Assembly: GCA_003167475.1 (NCBI GenBank)
Contig: PMTB01000237.1
Location: 2,808-22,032, forward strand
DNA from: a candidate division FCPU426 bacterium
GTDB taxonomy: Bacteria > Oederibacteriota > PGYV01 > Palsa-1178
Length of the DNA stretch: 19,225 nucleotides
Direction: 5' to 3'
Numbering within the stretch: position 1 is the stretch's first letter; every line of letters begins with the position of its first letter. Shown here one piece after another: positions 6,935 to 17,000 of this stretch. A program made the translations under genes and the position numbers. The notes below the pieces were generated by a model. The model saw only the letters and a list, made by a program, of their open reading frames with translations. It searched no databases and was not told the origin of the DNA.

Positions 6935-7597
6935 GTGGCTGAAATTGACATTGACAAGATGCTTGAACAGGATGAGAAAAAAGAAAAGGCGAAAAAGGCA
7001 AAGTCCCTGATGATGACGGCGGCAATCGCGGGGGGGAGCCTCGTCGTGGTCGCGCTCATTGCGGTCATAACCGTCATGCTTGTACTCGGAGAATCCAGCA
7101 GTTCATATTTTCCAACGGCTTCGGGGATAAAGTACCTGTATAATAAAAAAGGCAAGAATCCCGAAGAGCGGACATTCCTCCCGAAAAAAGAGAACCTCTA
7201 CGGGTATGACTGCTCCGTCCTTAACATACTTGACAAGGGCACTTACGCGACAAGGCAGGAGTATTACTGTGTGGACAAGGAAAAAGGCTATGCCAGGCTG
7301 GCTTTTTCCGATAATCACGGTAATAAACAGAAAGACGTGTTCGTGATCATGCCCTACATGATAAAAGAAGGAAGGCAGTGGAATGCCGGCATGGTGAAGG
7401 ACAAGGTGGTAAAGGCCGTCATTGCCGGGCGTGAAAAAATGACGACGCCCGTGGGCGAGACCGAAACCATCAGGATTGAGTACAAGGCGGCCCCGTACAT
7501 GGATGAGACGGTTTGGTACGCGAAAGATGTCGGCCTGGTAAAGGAACAAAATAACTTGACGGCTGATGAAATGTCCCTTATCAGCTCGGGAGAATAA
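6935..7597 (+). CDS. Single-pass membrane protein with exported C-terminal domain, coupled to the SprA-like gene
   Basis: A 220-residue protein of unknown function. Residues 1-24 are charged (EKKEKAKKAK), residues about 25-52 form one transmembrane helix (AAIAGGSLVVVALIAVITVM), and residues 53-220 should lie in the periplasm. That domain contains Cys93 and Cys112, which could form a disulfide, and ends with ETVWYAKDVGLVKEQ. The pattern of a YFPT..GIKYLY opening, a central KEGRQWN and a final WYA.(G/D)VGLVK matches a broad group of uncharacterised envelope proteins and lipoproteins; here a helix anchors it instead of a lipid. The GTG start is supported by AAGGAGG. A G7 tract (7030-7036) lies in the membrane-helix codons. 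The stop overlaps the ATG of the SprA-like gene (TAATG), so the two are translationally coupled, which suggests a partner or assembly role. That role is inference. Confidence 0.75.
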   Translation: MAEIDIDKMLEQDEKKEKAKKAKSLMMTAAIAGGSLVVVALIAVITVMLVLGESSSSYFPTASGIKYLYNKKGKNPEERTFLPKKENLYGYDCSVLNILDKGTYATRQEYYCVDKEKGYARLAFSDNHGNKQKDVFVIMPYMIKEGRQWNAGMVKDKVVKAVIAGREKMTTPVGETETIRIEYKAAPYMDETVWYAKDVGLVKEQNNLTADEMSLISSGE

Positions 7598-10500
7598 TGC
7601 CCTTTAAGCAATTCCATGAAAAAAAAGTTATCATAATGTTCTTATTCCTGCTGGCCGCGTTTCTTGCCATGCCTGTTTTTTCCTCGGCGGACGCGGCCGC
7701 GCTTGAAGCGGTTACGGGCGGTAATTTTCCGGCGCCGCCGATAAACGAAATGACGGTGGGGATCACGGCTCCTACTTCGTCTTTGCTGGCTCCCAAGCCG
7801 GTTTCAGCGACCGCAGCCGCGCCGATCGCGCTTTCTACAAGCGCTTCCGCGGCAAACCCTGTTTCAACAAGCGCCGCGGCGCCAAACGCGCTGACAGCAC
7901 CGGCCGCGGTTCCTGTCACGGCTCCGGTTTCGGTGACTTTTCCTGCCGGGCCCGGGCCTGAATTCCTCAAGGCGGAAGTCCAGGGAGTCAAGGTGCTTCT
8001 TACATGGGACAGGGCCGGGAAAAAAGATACGACATTTAATATCTACAGGAGCATTTCACCGGACAAAGATTTCCTTAAGATCAACAAGGAAGACGTAAAG
8101 CAGGCAGGTTATACCGATGAGAGGGCCGCCAGCCTTATAGCGCCGCAAAGCGGGACGCTTTATTATTACAGGGTGACTTCCGTGGATTCCGGAGTTGAAT
8201 CGCTGGACTCCAAGACCGTGCTTGCCACACCTTTCGCCCCTCTCGGGCCGCCCAACCAGGTCACCGTCCTGCCGGGTTTTTCCTCGGTTAAGATAAAATG
8301 GGCCGAGCCTGAGGCGTCCGGGAATTTCGGGATAAGCGGTTATAATATTTTCCGCTCGACCGTGTCGGGCGCGCTCACTCAGCTGAACCCGGTCACCATT
8401 ACCGTGTTTGAGTACGATGACGCGGGACTGACCAACGGGGCGAAGTATGATTACGCCCTGCAGAGCATCGACGCCATGGGGAACACTTCCGCAATTTCGG
8501 ATGTTTATTCGGCGGTGCCTTTTTCCGCGATATCTTCCCCCAAAAACCTCACCACCACCGGGGCATCCTCAGAATCCATAAAACTTGTCTGGGACGCTCC
8601 CGACGGCGTCGGCACTTACGGGATCTCGGGGTACAACATATTCAGGTCCACGGTCCCGGGTTTTTTCCCGGAACAGCCCGTCAATTTAAAACTTGCAAAA
8701 GGCTTTAAGTCCGAGGATAACAGGCTTTTTTATTTTGATAATTTAGTGAATTCGTCGGATAAGCCCAAGATAGGGGATAAATATTTTTATAAGATCGTGC
8801 CCGTGGATTTCCGCGGGAATACGGGCTCTGCAAGCGACGTGGTGCCGGGCGCGGTGCCCATCATGGAAGTCAGCCACCAGGGCATCATATCCGCTGATAT
8901 TTCCGAGTACGGCCTTCCGCCGGAATCCAGGCTCACCCTTTCCGGGAGGAAGTCGCTCGGGCTGGAATACTCGCATATATGGTGGAAGGATAACACCACG
9001 GCAACGAAGGAAAACTTCGATATAAAGCAGAAATTAAAGCTGACCCTTAAGGGCAATATAGGGACGAAGATCAATGTCGACGTTAATTATGACGAGGACA
9101 CGCTTACGGACGAGTACACGAAAATATCCATAAGCTACACGGGCGCGAAGGACGAAACCCTGCAGGAGGTCTCATTCGGGGACCTCACGCTGGATCTGCC
9201 GTCCACCAAGTACTTAAGTTACGCGCCGCAGAAACTTTTCGGGTTGAGGGGCAAGGCGAAAATAGGGGACAAGCTCACCATCACGGCGCTCGCGGCCCAG
9301 ACAAAGGGCATAAATGACACCCAGGTTTTTGTCGGCACTTTGCGCAAGAAGCAGGTCAATTCAAGGAACGGTATAGATATATTCGACACTGCTTACCTTA
9401 AGAACACTTATTATTATATTACAAAGGACCCGACCGTTAAGATCGTGCCCGGTTCATTGATCGTATACAGGGACGACGCGATAATCGCGAACGTGGACGT
9501 AAATACCATTTCTTCCATACCTGTGACGCCCGGGGCGCCGCCAAAATATCATTTTAAACAACTGTACGCCGGCGTTGATTTTCTCGTGGACTACACAACG
9601 AACATAATCAAGTTCAATACCGGCATAGGAGATAACTATATACTTGCCGTCGGATATAAGACGAATGACAATCAGAATATCGGCCTGACCCCGGGGGGGA
9701 CTTTTGATTTTCATGAGGCAAATCTTAATTCCGAACCGCACGGCATAACGGACAAGAACGACACCCTGATCCAGAATGGTGTGACCGGAAACCAGATAGA
9801 CCTGTCGCATAAAGTGCTTGGTTACTACTATATGGGCGAGACTAAAATAAACAACCCTGTCACGGACACAGGCGGGTTCAAAATATTGATAACTTCCACT
9901 GACGGGACCCAGCCGGTCAACGTGCCGCAGCCGTGGGAGGTTAATGCCTCGGATTACTACACTATTGACACGGATTTTGGTATCTTGAAGTTCAAGGCGC
10001 CTTTTCCTTTTGCCGCTAATAATGTGTTGAAAAACACTTATAACGATCCTTCGACCGAGGAAAACGCGACCGACGCGTATAAGATAGTGGGCCCTGTGTC
10101 TTTATACAAGATACACCTTGAGTATAATTTCCAGGTATCCTCATACAAGCTTGACAACTTCCCGGTTGTTTTCGGGAGCGAGCATGTGCTTGTGGGCGGC
10201 GTGGCCATGAAAAAAGACGTGAATTACGACATCAATTATGACGCGGGTGAAATAACCTTCAATAAGTCCGTCGTTATAGGCGACTCAACCGAGGTCAGGG
10301 TGACATATGAATACCTCCCGTTCGTGGGGGCCAACGCCAGCAACCTTTTCGGCGGCAGGATAGATTACGATTTGCTGGATAACCTTAAACTGGCTGTGAC
10401 CGGATTGTATAAAATGTCAAGCTCCGGCACCACCACTCCGGGCGCGAACTCAACCGAGACTTCGCTCACCACGCCTTTTAATTCCCTGGTGGTCGACGGC

Positions 10501-13500
10501 ACCGCGAACCTGGACCTGAACAGGGAAAATGTGAACAAGATAATAAACGCCCTGCCTTTGATGAGCGGCAGCGACGTGCCCGTGGATTTTAAGTTTTCCG
10601 CAGAGACGGCTTACAGCGATTTGAACCCAAACGCTTACCAGAAAACCCTGACCAGCGGCAAGGTGGAGAACGGCCCGGCCATGATAGACGACATGGAATC
10701 CGCAAATATAGAAACCTCGGCCACCATGCTCTCCGCGAGCTGGTTCCCGGCATCCCAGCCCGTACTTACCCCGCCTTCGACATACCTGGACAGGGCTTTC
10801 ATAGTCAGGAGCGATGTGACCGACATAGGCAGCCAGCCGACCACGCCAGGGTCCTTAACCCCGGACCAGAAAAAGATGCTCAAGCTGGAGTACTCAAACC
10901 TTACATCGCAAAAATGGGATTCTTTCAGGTATGTGCTTTCCACGTCGGGTATGAACCTGAACCAGTACAATACGCTGGAAATATCTGTAAAGGTAAAAAC
11001 AAGCCAGCCTGTGAGGATGAGCGTTGATGTCGGGGTAATAAGCGAAGATTCGAACGGCACAGGCGTTTTTGCATATAATTCAAAGGGGATTGCTGACGGC
11101 GAAAGCGAAGATAACAACCCGCCTACCGGCGTGTTGACGACCGGCAGCGCGAACAAGGATATAGGCATAAGCCCCGGGATATACAATACTTTATCGGGTT
11201 CAACCCCCGCTTATTGGGGCGCCGGAAACATAGCCCTTGATACCGAGGACATGAACCAAAATGGTATAATTGACCAGGAAGAGGCGTATTACCGTTTTGA
11301 TTCCGAGGGCCCGCCATCGCTCACTATACCGCTGAATATCCCCCAGCCAAAACTTCTCCTGGTCAACGGCGATAACTGGGTCGACATAAAAATACCGCTG
11401 TCGGATTACACCTACCTGGTAGGCGGCGTGGCCAATAACAATGTAGGAGTAAATAAGGACAAGTACATGTCGTTCATAAAACACCTGAGGATAAATTTAA
11501 AAGGTTCAAACGGGCAGCCTGCTGAGGGGAACATAGAGATAGAGTTTATAAAATTCACGGGAAATTCCTGGAGCCTGCAGACGCCCCAGGGTGAATATGA
11601 CAGGGCCGGCAACCCGGTCATTGTTGACAGCACGAAATTGAACATTTCCTCTATAAATAAAAAAGCGCCTGATACGGATAATTACACGCCGAACCTGGAT
11701 TATTACGACTGGACCACGGACACTGACAAACTCAGCGAGACCTCGCTGAAAATAACATCCAATATTTCAAACCTCGACCAGGGGATAAGCGACGGCCAGC
11801 CTTTGTATTACGCCACAAAACTGCTTAACTCCTCGGGCGGTTACGACTATCACCCTTATAAATACCTGAAGATGGACGTGTACTTCAGGAAATGGGACCC
11901 CACTGCCGGAAATGGCAGGGTCATGTTCATCAGGGTGGGGAGTTCTGACGACCCGACATACCCGCGTTATTACCAGTATAATGTGCAGATAAGCGAGCTT
12001 GCCCAGAACACAAGCAGCTGGCAGACTGTTGTCTTTGCCCTGGACGGTTCCGACGGCAGGCGGAGTTCGTCCGCACTGGTGCCGAATTTAAGGGTGGTAC
12101 AGTATATAAGCATAGGTTTTATTAATCCGAATTCCACACCCGCAAATGAAATAATGTGGGTCGATAATATAAGGCTGACCGACGCGCAATCTTCCACGGG
12201 CCAGTCGACTTTTTTAAGCTCGACCATGAACATTAACGGCGTCGGGACGCTGGCCCATTCTTACGAGGATAAGGAAGCCACTTTTTACACGCTCGCCGAC
12301 GCGGGCAGGGCCGATATAAAGCAGCATGAGCAGACGACAAACCTCTCTTTCGGCTACTCGCAGCTGCCTTTTTTGCCAATCACCACAAGTTACTTCAAGT
12401 ATGGCAGGTTCTTTGACGGGCCGAATAAAAACGACCCGACATATACCCAGGATAATACCATATATGACCTTTACAGCGAAGGGTTCACAAACAACCTGAG
12501 TTTTTCGCTTATACCGGACCTGACGCTTTCGAACGGGACCACAGTTAGGTCCGATGTCACCGAGTATCCGGGCGACGGCGCGTGGCAGAATAATACCAGA
12601 AAATCCATGGACTTCAAGCCCATGCTCTCGTGGAAGGCGCCCGCGAACTTTTTCTTCATACCGCTGGGGTCGAATAACTTCGACGCGAATATAACCTTTG
12701 ACAACTATGAAACAGCGTACACGGACCTGGCTGTTTCTCCCACGGTAACCGGGTCATACTACTATAACTGGCAGATGAACAGGAGGCAGGATTATAAGTG
12801 GACGGGTTCATACGCTTTCCTCGGGCTTTCGCTCCAGCCCACATATGAGTTTGTGCTCAGGGAACAGACCGGGTACCTGACCTCGAAATATGTTTTTTAC
12901 CAGAACAGCATAACCGACCCGCAGAACAAGGTTGACAGGTATTATGTCATGGGCAGGGACATCATGCCGCACTTAAGCTTAAGCTACCCGTCTTTGTGGA
13001 TATTTTCCCCGACACTTACATACGGCGAGGAATCCCACATGGATTACACCCAGTCGTTCCTGGACAATCACGGCCGCCTTGACGCGTCAACGGCGGTGAA
13101 CCTGAACAAACTGGTAGGTTGGCTGCCCAATATCAGCAGGTACGCTTTCTCCATAGAAAGCACCCAGCACTATGAGGACATCAACTACCCGGGTTCTTTT
13201 TACCTTTACGACACAATGCCGCTTGAAAGCCGGTGGAATATTTTTATGTGGAGGCTTTTATACGACGAGCATGAGATAAGGCGGTTTGAGACCTCTGCAA
13301 AGAACGGCGCGTTTATAATATCGCACAATCTGAACCTCGATGAGATAAACATAGCGTCATTATTTTACTTTACCCCGGCATTCACATATTCGCTTAACAG
13401 GACCTTTTCTTCGCAGGGCGCGGTGCGTTCCTTCAGCGAAAGTTTCACGCTGTCCGCGCCAACGATACGTATAAGCGGGGTCACCATACCGCTGCCGTTC

Positions 13501-14061
13501 CTGCAGGACCTGGTGACAAACCAGACCCTGACAGGGAGCTATTCGTACGCCCGCAATTTTACCAAAGGCGTCGATAAGCAGATAACCGAGGATGACCTCA
13601 CCAATACTTTCAGCCTGTCCCTGCCTTATACAGCGAAAAGCGGAGTGAACGGGGTATTGAGCCTGACAGGCTCGCGCAAGGACACCATACAGTTCAATTA
13701 TAGGAGCTGGACAGGCACTCTGGGGCCTTCGCTTAAGCTCAATTATTCCTACAAACAGTCCGACCCCATAACTTTCCCCAGCTGGCTGTGGCTCCTGGGC
13801 GACAAGACCTTCCGTATGGACCAGAACCTGGACCTGACCGGCACGCTGGGCGTCAATTACAATTTGGGCGGCGACAATGACAAGAATGTGAACGAGGCGA
13901 ATTCGAAGGAATACACCTTGTCCACGTCAGCCGCGTATAAGATACTTCAGAACCTGACCGCGACGCTCACGCTGACGTACGGCCACAAGGATGACAGCTG
14001 GCACAAGGACCAGGAATATGACAAGTTTACCATAAGCCTCGGGGCTGTAATAGAATTCTAG
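7597..14061 (+). CDS. sprA: SprA/Sov-like type IX secretion outer-membrane translocon with N-terminal Fn3 domains
   Basis: A 2154-residue outer-membrane protein. Residues 1-33 are a signal peptide (VIIMFLFLLAAFLAMPVFSSADA); 68-113 are a repetitive Ala/Pro/Thr/Ser linker; about 125-422 are three Fn3 domains (FNIYRS, then GYNIFRST twice). From about 440 the SprA N-terminal signature appears: LTLSGRKSLGLEYS, KQKLKLTLKGNIGTKINVDV, SFGDLTLDLP near 527, LFGLRGKAKIG. Further SprA hallmarks are VPGSLIVYRDD, IDDMES near 1031, DTEDMNQNGIID near 1215 and MWVDNIRLTD near 1522. The remaining part is beta-strand-rich and ends in Phe (AVIEF), as expected for a barrel inserted by BAM. SprA/Sov forms the very large channel through which T9SS cargo crosses the outer membrane. 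Bacteroidota SprA is about 2400 residues and, as far as I know, lacks Fn3 at its N-terminus. The ATG at 7597 is chosen over 7636 because of coupling and GGGAG upstream. A8 (7619-7626) and G7 (9693-9699) tracts occur in the gene. Confidence 0.85.
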   Translation: MPFKQFHEKKVIIMFLFLLAAFLAMPVFSSADAAALEAVTGGNFPAPPINEMTVGITAPTSSLLAPKPVSATAAAPIALSTSASAANPVSTSAAAPNALTAPAAVPVTAPVSVTFPAGPGPEFLKAEVQGVKVLLTWDRAGKKDTTFNIYRSISPDKDFLKINKEDVKQAGYTDERAASLIAPQSGTLYYYRVTSVDSGVESLDSKTVLATPFAPLGPPNQVTVLPGFSSVKIKWAEPEASGNFGISGYNIFRSTVSGALTQLNPVTITVFEYDDAGLTNGAKYDYALQSIDAMGNTSAISDVYSAVPFSAISSPKNLTTTGASSESIKLVWDAPDGVGTYGISGYNIFRSTVPGFFPEQPVNLKLAKGFKSEDNRLFYFDNLVNSSDKPKIGDKYFYKIVPVDFRGNTGSASDVVPGAVPIMEVSHQGIISADISEYGLPPESRLTLSGRKSLGLEYSHIWWKDNTTATKENFDIKQKLKLTLKGNIGTKINVDVNYDEDTLTDEYTKISISYTGAKDETLQEVSFGDLTLDLPSTKYLSYAPQKLFGLRGKAKIGDKLTITALAAQTKGINDTQVFVGTLRKKQVNSRNGIDIFDTAYLKNTYYYITKDPTVKIVPGSLIVYRDDAIIANVDVNTISSIPVTPGAPPKYHFKQLYAGVDFLVDYTTNIIKFNTGIGDNYILAVGYKTNDNQNIGLTPGGTFDFHEANLNSEPHGITDKNDTLIQNGVTGNQIDLSHKVLGYYYMGETKINNPVTDTGGFKILITSTDGTQPVNVPQPWEVNASDYYTIDTDFGILKFKAPFPFAANNVLKNTYNDPSTEENATDAYKIVGPVSLYKIHLEYNFQVSSYKLDNFPVVFGSEHVLVGGVAMKKDVNYDINYDAGEITFNKSVVIGDSTEVRVTYEYLPFVGANASNLFGGRIDYDLLDNLKLAVTGLYKMSSSGTTTPGANSTETSLTTPFNSLVVDGTANLDLNRENVNKIINALPLMSGSDVPVDFKFSAETAYSDLNPNAYQKTLTSGKVENGPAMIDDMESANIETSATMLSASWFPASQPVLTPPSTYLDRAFIVRSDVTDIGSQPTTPGSLTPDQKKMLKLEYSNLTSQKWDSFRYVLSTSGMNLNQYNTLEISVKVKTSQPVRMSVDVGVISEDSNGTGVFAYNSKGIADGESEDNNPPTGVLTTGSANKDIGISPGIYNTLSGSTPAYWGAGNIALDTEDMNQNGIIDQEEAYYRFDSEGPPSLTIPLNIPQPKLLLVNGDNWVDIKIPLSDYTYLVGGVANNNVGVNKDKYMSFIKHLRINLKGSNGQPAEGNIEIEFIKFTGNSWSLQTPQGEYDRAGNPVIVDSTKLNISSINKKAPDTDNYTPNLDYYDWTTDTDKLSETSLKITSNISNLDQGISDGQPLYYATKLLNSSGGYDYHPYKYLKMDVYFRKWDPTAGNGRVMFIRVGSSDDPTYPRYYQYNVQISELAQNTSSWQTVVFALDGSDGRRSSSALVPNLRVVQYISIGFINPNSTPANEIMWVDNIRLTDAQSSTGQSTFLSSTMNINGVGTLAHSYEDKEATFYTLADAGRADIKQHEQTTNLSFGYSQLPFLPITTSYFKYGRFFDGPNKNDPTYTQDNTIYDLYSEGFTNNLSFSLIPDLTLSNGTTVRSDVTEYPGDGAWQNNTRKSMDFKPMLSWKAPANFFFIPLGSNNFDANITFDNYETAYTDLAVSPTVTGSYYYNWQMNRRQDYKWTGSYAFLGLSLQPTYEFVLREQTGYLTSKYVFYQNSITDPQNKVDRYYVMGRDIMPHLSLSYPSLWIFSPTLTYGEESHMDYTQSFLDNHGRLDASTAVNLNKLVGWLPNISRYAFSIESTQHYEDINYPGSFYLYDTMPLESRWNIFMWRLLYDEHEIRRFETSAKNGAFIISHNLNLDEINIASLFYFTPAFTYSLNRTFSSQGAVRSFSESFTLSAPTIRISGVTIPLPFLQDLVTNQTLTGSYSYARNFTKGVDKQITEDDLTNTFSLSLPYTAKSGVNGVLSLTGSRKDTIQFNYRSWTGTLGPSLKLNYSYKQSDPITFPSWLWLLGDKTFRMDQNLDLTGTLGVNYNLGGDNDKNVNEANSKEYTLSTSAAYKILQNLTATLTLTYGHKDDSWHKDQEYDKFTISLGAVIEF
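7798..7935 (+). repeat. Coding repeat: Ala/Pro/Thr/Ser linker of the SprA-like protein
   Basis: Residues 68-113 consist of imperfect units of 18-20 residues, each opening with Pro-Val: PVSATAAAPIALSTSASAAN, PVSTSAAAPNALTAPAAV, and a shortened PVTAPVSV. At DNA level the first two units share blocks such as GTTTCA and ACAAGCGC. The segment lacks aromatic residues and should be a flexible spacer between the signal peptide and the first Fn3 domain. Such units can vary in copy number between strains. Confidence 0.6.
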
Positions 14062-14065
14062 GAGG
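14060..14065 (+). promoter_or_regulatory. Ribosome binding site overlapping the SprA-like stop codon
   Basis: AGGAGG begins inside the TAG stop (14059-14061) and lies 9 nt before the ATG at 14075. It fixes the start of the Fn3 protein and shows that the ribosome ending the translocon gene can directly begin the next, consistent with one operon. Confidence 0.75.
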
Positions 14066-14074
14066 AATATTTAT

Positions 14075-17000
14075 ATGAAAAATTTTTTACTGCTGTTTGC
14101 CGCATTATTATGCCTGTCCGCCGTGTCGCGCGCGGATGGCTGGGATACGACCCTTATAAGGGCCAGGTTTGACGGCACATCCGTCACGCTCAACTGGATG
14201 CCGGCCGTCAATTCTGACGCGGTATTTTCCGTTTACAGGTCGGACGTGATCATCACGGATGATTCGCAATGGAACCTTCTTACGCCCATCACGACGACCG
14301 CATATAATACCGGCATTTACGCGGACGCGGTGCCGCAGACCTATACGGTATATTATTACAGGGTAAAAAATTCGACGGGCCAGGTATTTTCCGATACCAT
14401 AAGTTCCTCGCTTTATCAGGACGCCATAACCGGCTATGACGGATTTGACTCCAAGGTTGTGCTTGCGTGGGACAAGTCAGCCGACGCGACTTTGCAGTAT
14501 TACAATGTGTACAGGTCAACCGATCCGGCGCTGCTTTCCGCAATTGTCGTGGGGCAGGGACCTGATAATAAAATGATAGACGAATCGGCGGCAAACCAGA
14601 TCAGTTATTATTACTGCGTGCAGCCGGTTTCGGTGTTTAAGGGCTCGTTCACGCAGTCTGTGACGGTCACGCCTTTTGCGCCGCCGTTCGCGCCCGTGGC
14701 CGTGGACCCGACGCCGTTATTTGCCGTATCAGGCACTGCCGTAACCATGTACTTTGGCACCACCATGACCAGGGGTTCGTACGATGTTGCCGGCTACAAT
14801 ATTTACAGGTCTCCTACTTTTGTGTCGCTTTCGGACCTCAAGGCGACGACTCTTACCGGTTATTACAATGACACGGGCCTTGCGCCCGGGCAGAGGTACA
14901 ATTACCAGATAAGGACAGTCGATATAAATTCAAATGTATCCCAGCCCCTTTCTTTTTCAGCGTTGATCCCGGGCCTGCCAAGCATGCCGGCTAATTTAAA
15001 AGCAAGCGCGGATTCCGCCTCTGCCACGATAACCTGGGACCCGAATCCAAGCGATGAAGGCGTGACTTCCTACCTGGTTTTCAGGGATGCTTTGAGCTAT
15101 GGGACATCCCCGAACAATTCATTCATCGATTCAGCGGTGAGTCTGGGCGCAAGTTATAATTACACCGTGCAGGCCCAGAACATAACCGGGGCAGGGCCGG
15201 TTTCCGCGCCTGTGGCAGCTTTTATAAAACCGGCCGCGCCGCTTAATGTGGCGGTTGCCAGGAGCGTGAGTCCCGGCGCTTTGAGCCTCTCGTGGGATCC
15301 GCTGAACGCCCTGGAAAATGCCACCGGCTATAATATTTACAGGGCATTGAGCCCGCTTTCTTTTGATTATAGCAGTCCCACATTGACCACATTTACACCG
15401 TATGAGGACACGGCCGTTACCGCGGGACAGGCGTATTTTTACACGGTGTCGGGCTATTCCACTATAGAAGGGGCAAGGAGCCTGACTGTCAGCGCAATCC
15501 CGGTCACAACCACGGTAAATGTGCAGAACCTGACAGCTACGGCGTACAACAGTTACGCTTTGTTGCGCTGGGACAATGAAGGCCCGGCATATGACGTCAC
15601 TGGGTACAAAATATATGAAAGCACTGATCCATCCCCGGTCCTTTTCAATTATATAACCTATATAACCACGACCGCCGGGGCCGTAACCAGCCTTAATGTC
15701 ACGGGACTGGATATTTTGAACAAGGCATATTACCTGAAAGTGAGCGCTGTAAATTCATATGGCGAGGGAAATACGCCGAACGCGTCATACATAGACATTA
15801 CCATGACTGCGGGCACGGCGCCGGCCGCGCCGTCAAATGTAACGGCGACAGCGGCGGCCGGGGACGGCACCATCAGTTTAAGCTGGGATAACGCGCCCGC
15901 AGGGTCAAATGTTACATCATTCAACGTTTACAGGAGTACTTATCCAGGCGCGTATGATTTTAATTCGCCCGCCGCGATCGTAACGCATAGTTTTTATAAT
16001 GACGCCACATACACAGCCGCCCTTGGGGTGAATTATTACTATAAGGTAAACGCGGAGGCAAACTCGCTCACGGGCCCGGCGTCGACTGAGGCAAATGCCG
16101 CGGCTTTTTTAAGGCCGTATCCCGTGAATTCACCCGCGGGCTCTTTTGTGAACGGGAATATCCTGCTTATCTGGGCTGCTCCAAGCCAGTCCGGGACATT
16201 TGACAATTCCCCGAAAACCTACAGGATCTACAGGAGCACTGTTGCCGCCTTTTCGGATACGCCTTATGTGAATTCTCTTACGGCGGAACAGTATTTAGAC
16301 ACAGATATAAATACTCTCCTTGCCTCCACATATAATTATAAGATCAAGAATTTCGACGCTAACGGTTATGAGGACACGGGATCCGGGACAGTTTCCATAA
16401 GCATACCTCTGATACAGCCGCCACCCAAAACGCTTGTGGCCCTGGCAGGCGATAAAAGGGTGACCCTGATCTGGTATATGGTTACACCGCAATATTACAA
16501 TATCTACAGGAGACTTTCGACCGACCCTGCGTACGGCCCGCCCGTGGCGTATAATGTGCAGTTCTCGCTCAAAGATTATATCGATTTAAACCTGCAAAAC
16601 GGCTTGACTTATTTTTACATGATCAAGGCCGTCAATTTGGACGGCGAGGGCCCGGCTTCAATGGAGGTTTCTGCAACGCCTTACACGGCTGTGACGCTGC
16701 CGCTAGGCGCGGCTGTTACAGCCGGAACCCCGGTCAAAAAATCAGTGCCTCTTTCATGGCCCGCTGCCATTCCCGGCAGCCCGTTCACTCTTTCCGGGTA
16801 TGATGTTTTGCGCAGCAGCGACGGTGGGGGGAATTATACGCTCATTACTTTTACTACGCAGACGTTTTTCGTCGACAATACAACCTCGTGGAACACGATA
16901 TACTATTATCTTGTCGAGACGCTTGATTCGGGAGGCAACACCGACGGGGTATACAGCCCTGCAAAAGTCGTTATACCTTTGCCCGACAATAAGATAAGGG

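Noticed and set aside
7597..14061. Plain Fn3 adhesin reading of the giant gene
   Set aside because: Only residues about 125-422 are Fn3; the SprA-type motifs (FGDLTLDLP, IDDMES, DTEDMNQNG, VDNIRLTD) and the terminal Phe favour an outer-membrane translocon-family barrel.
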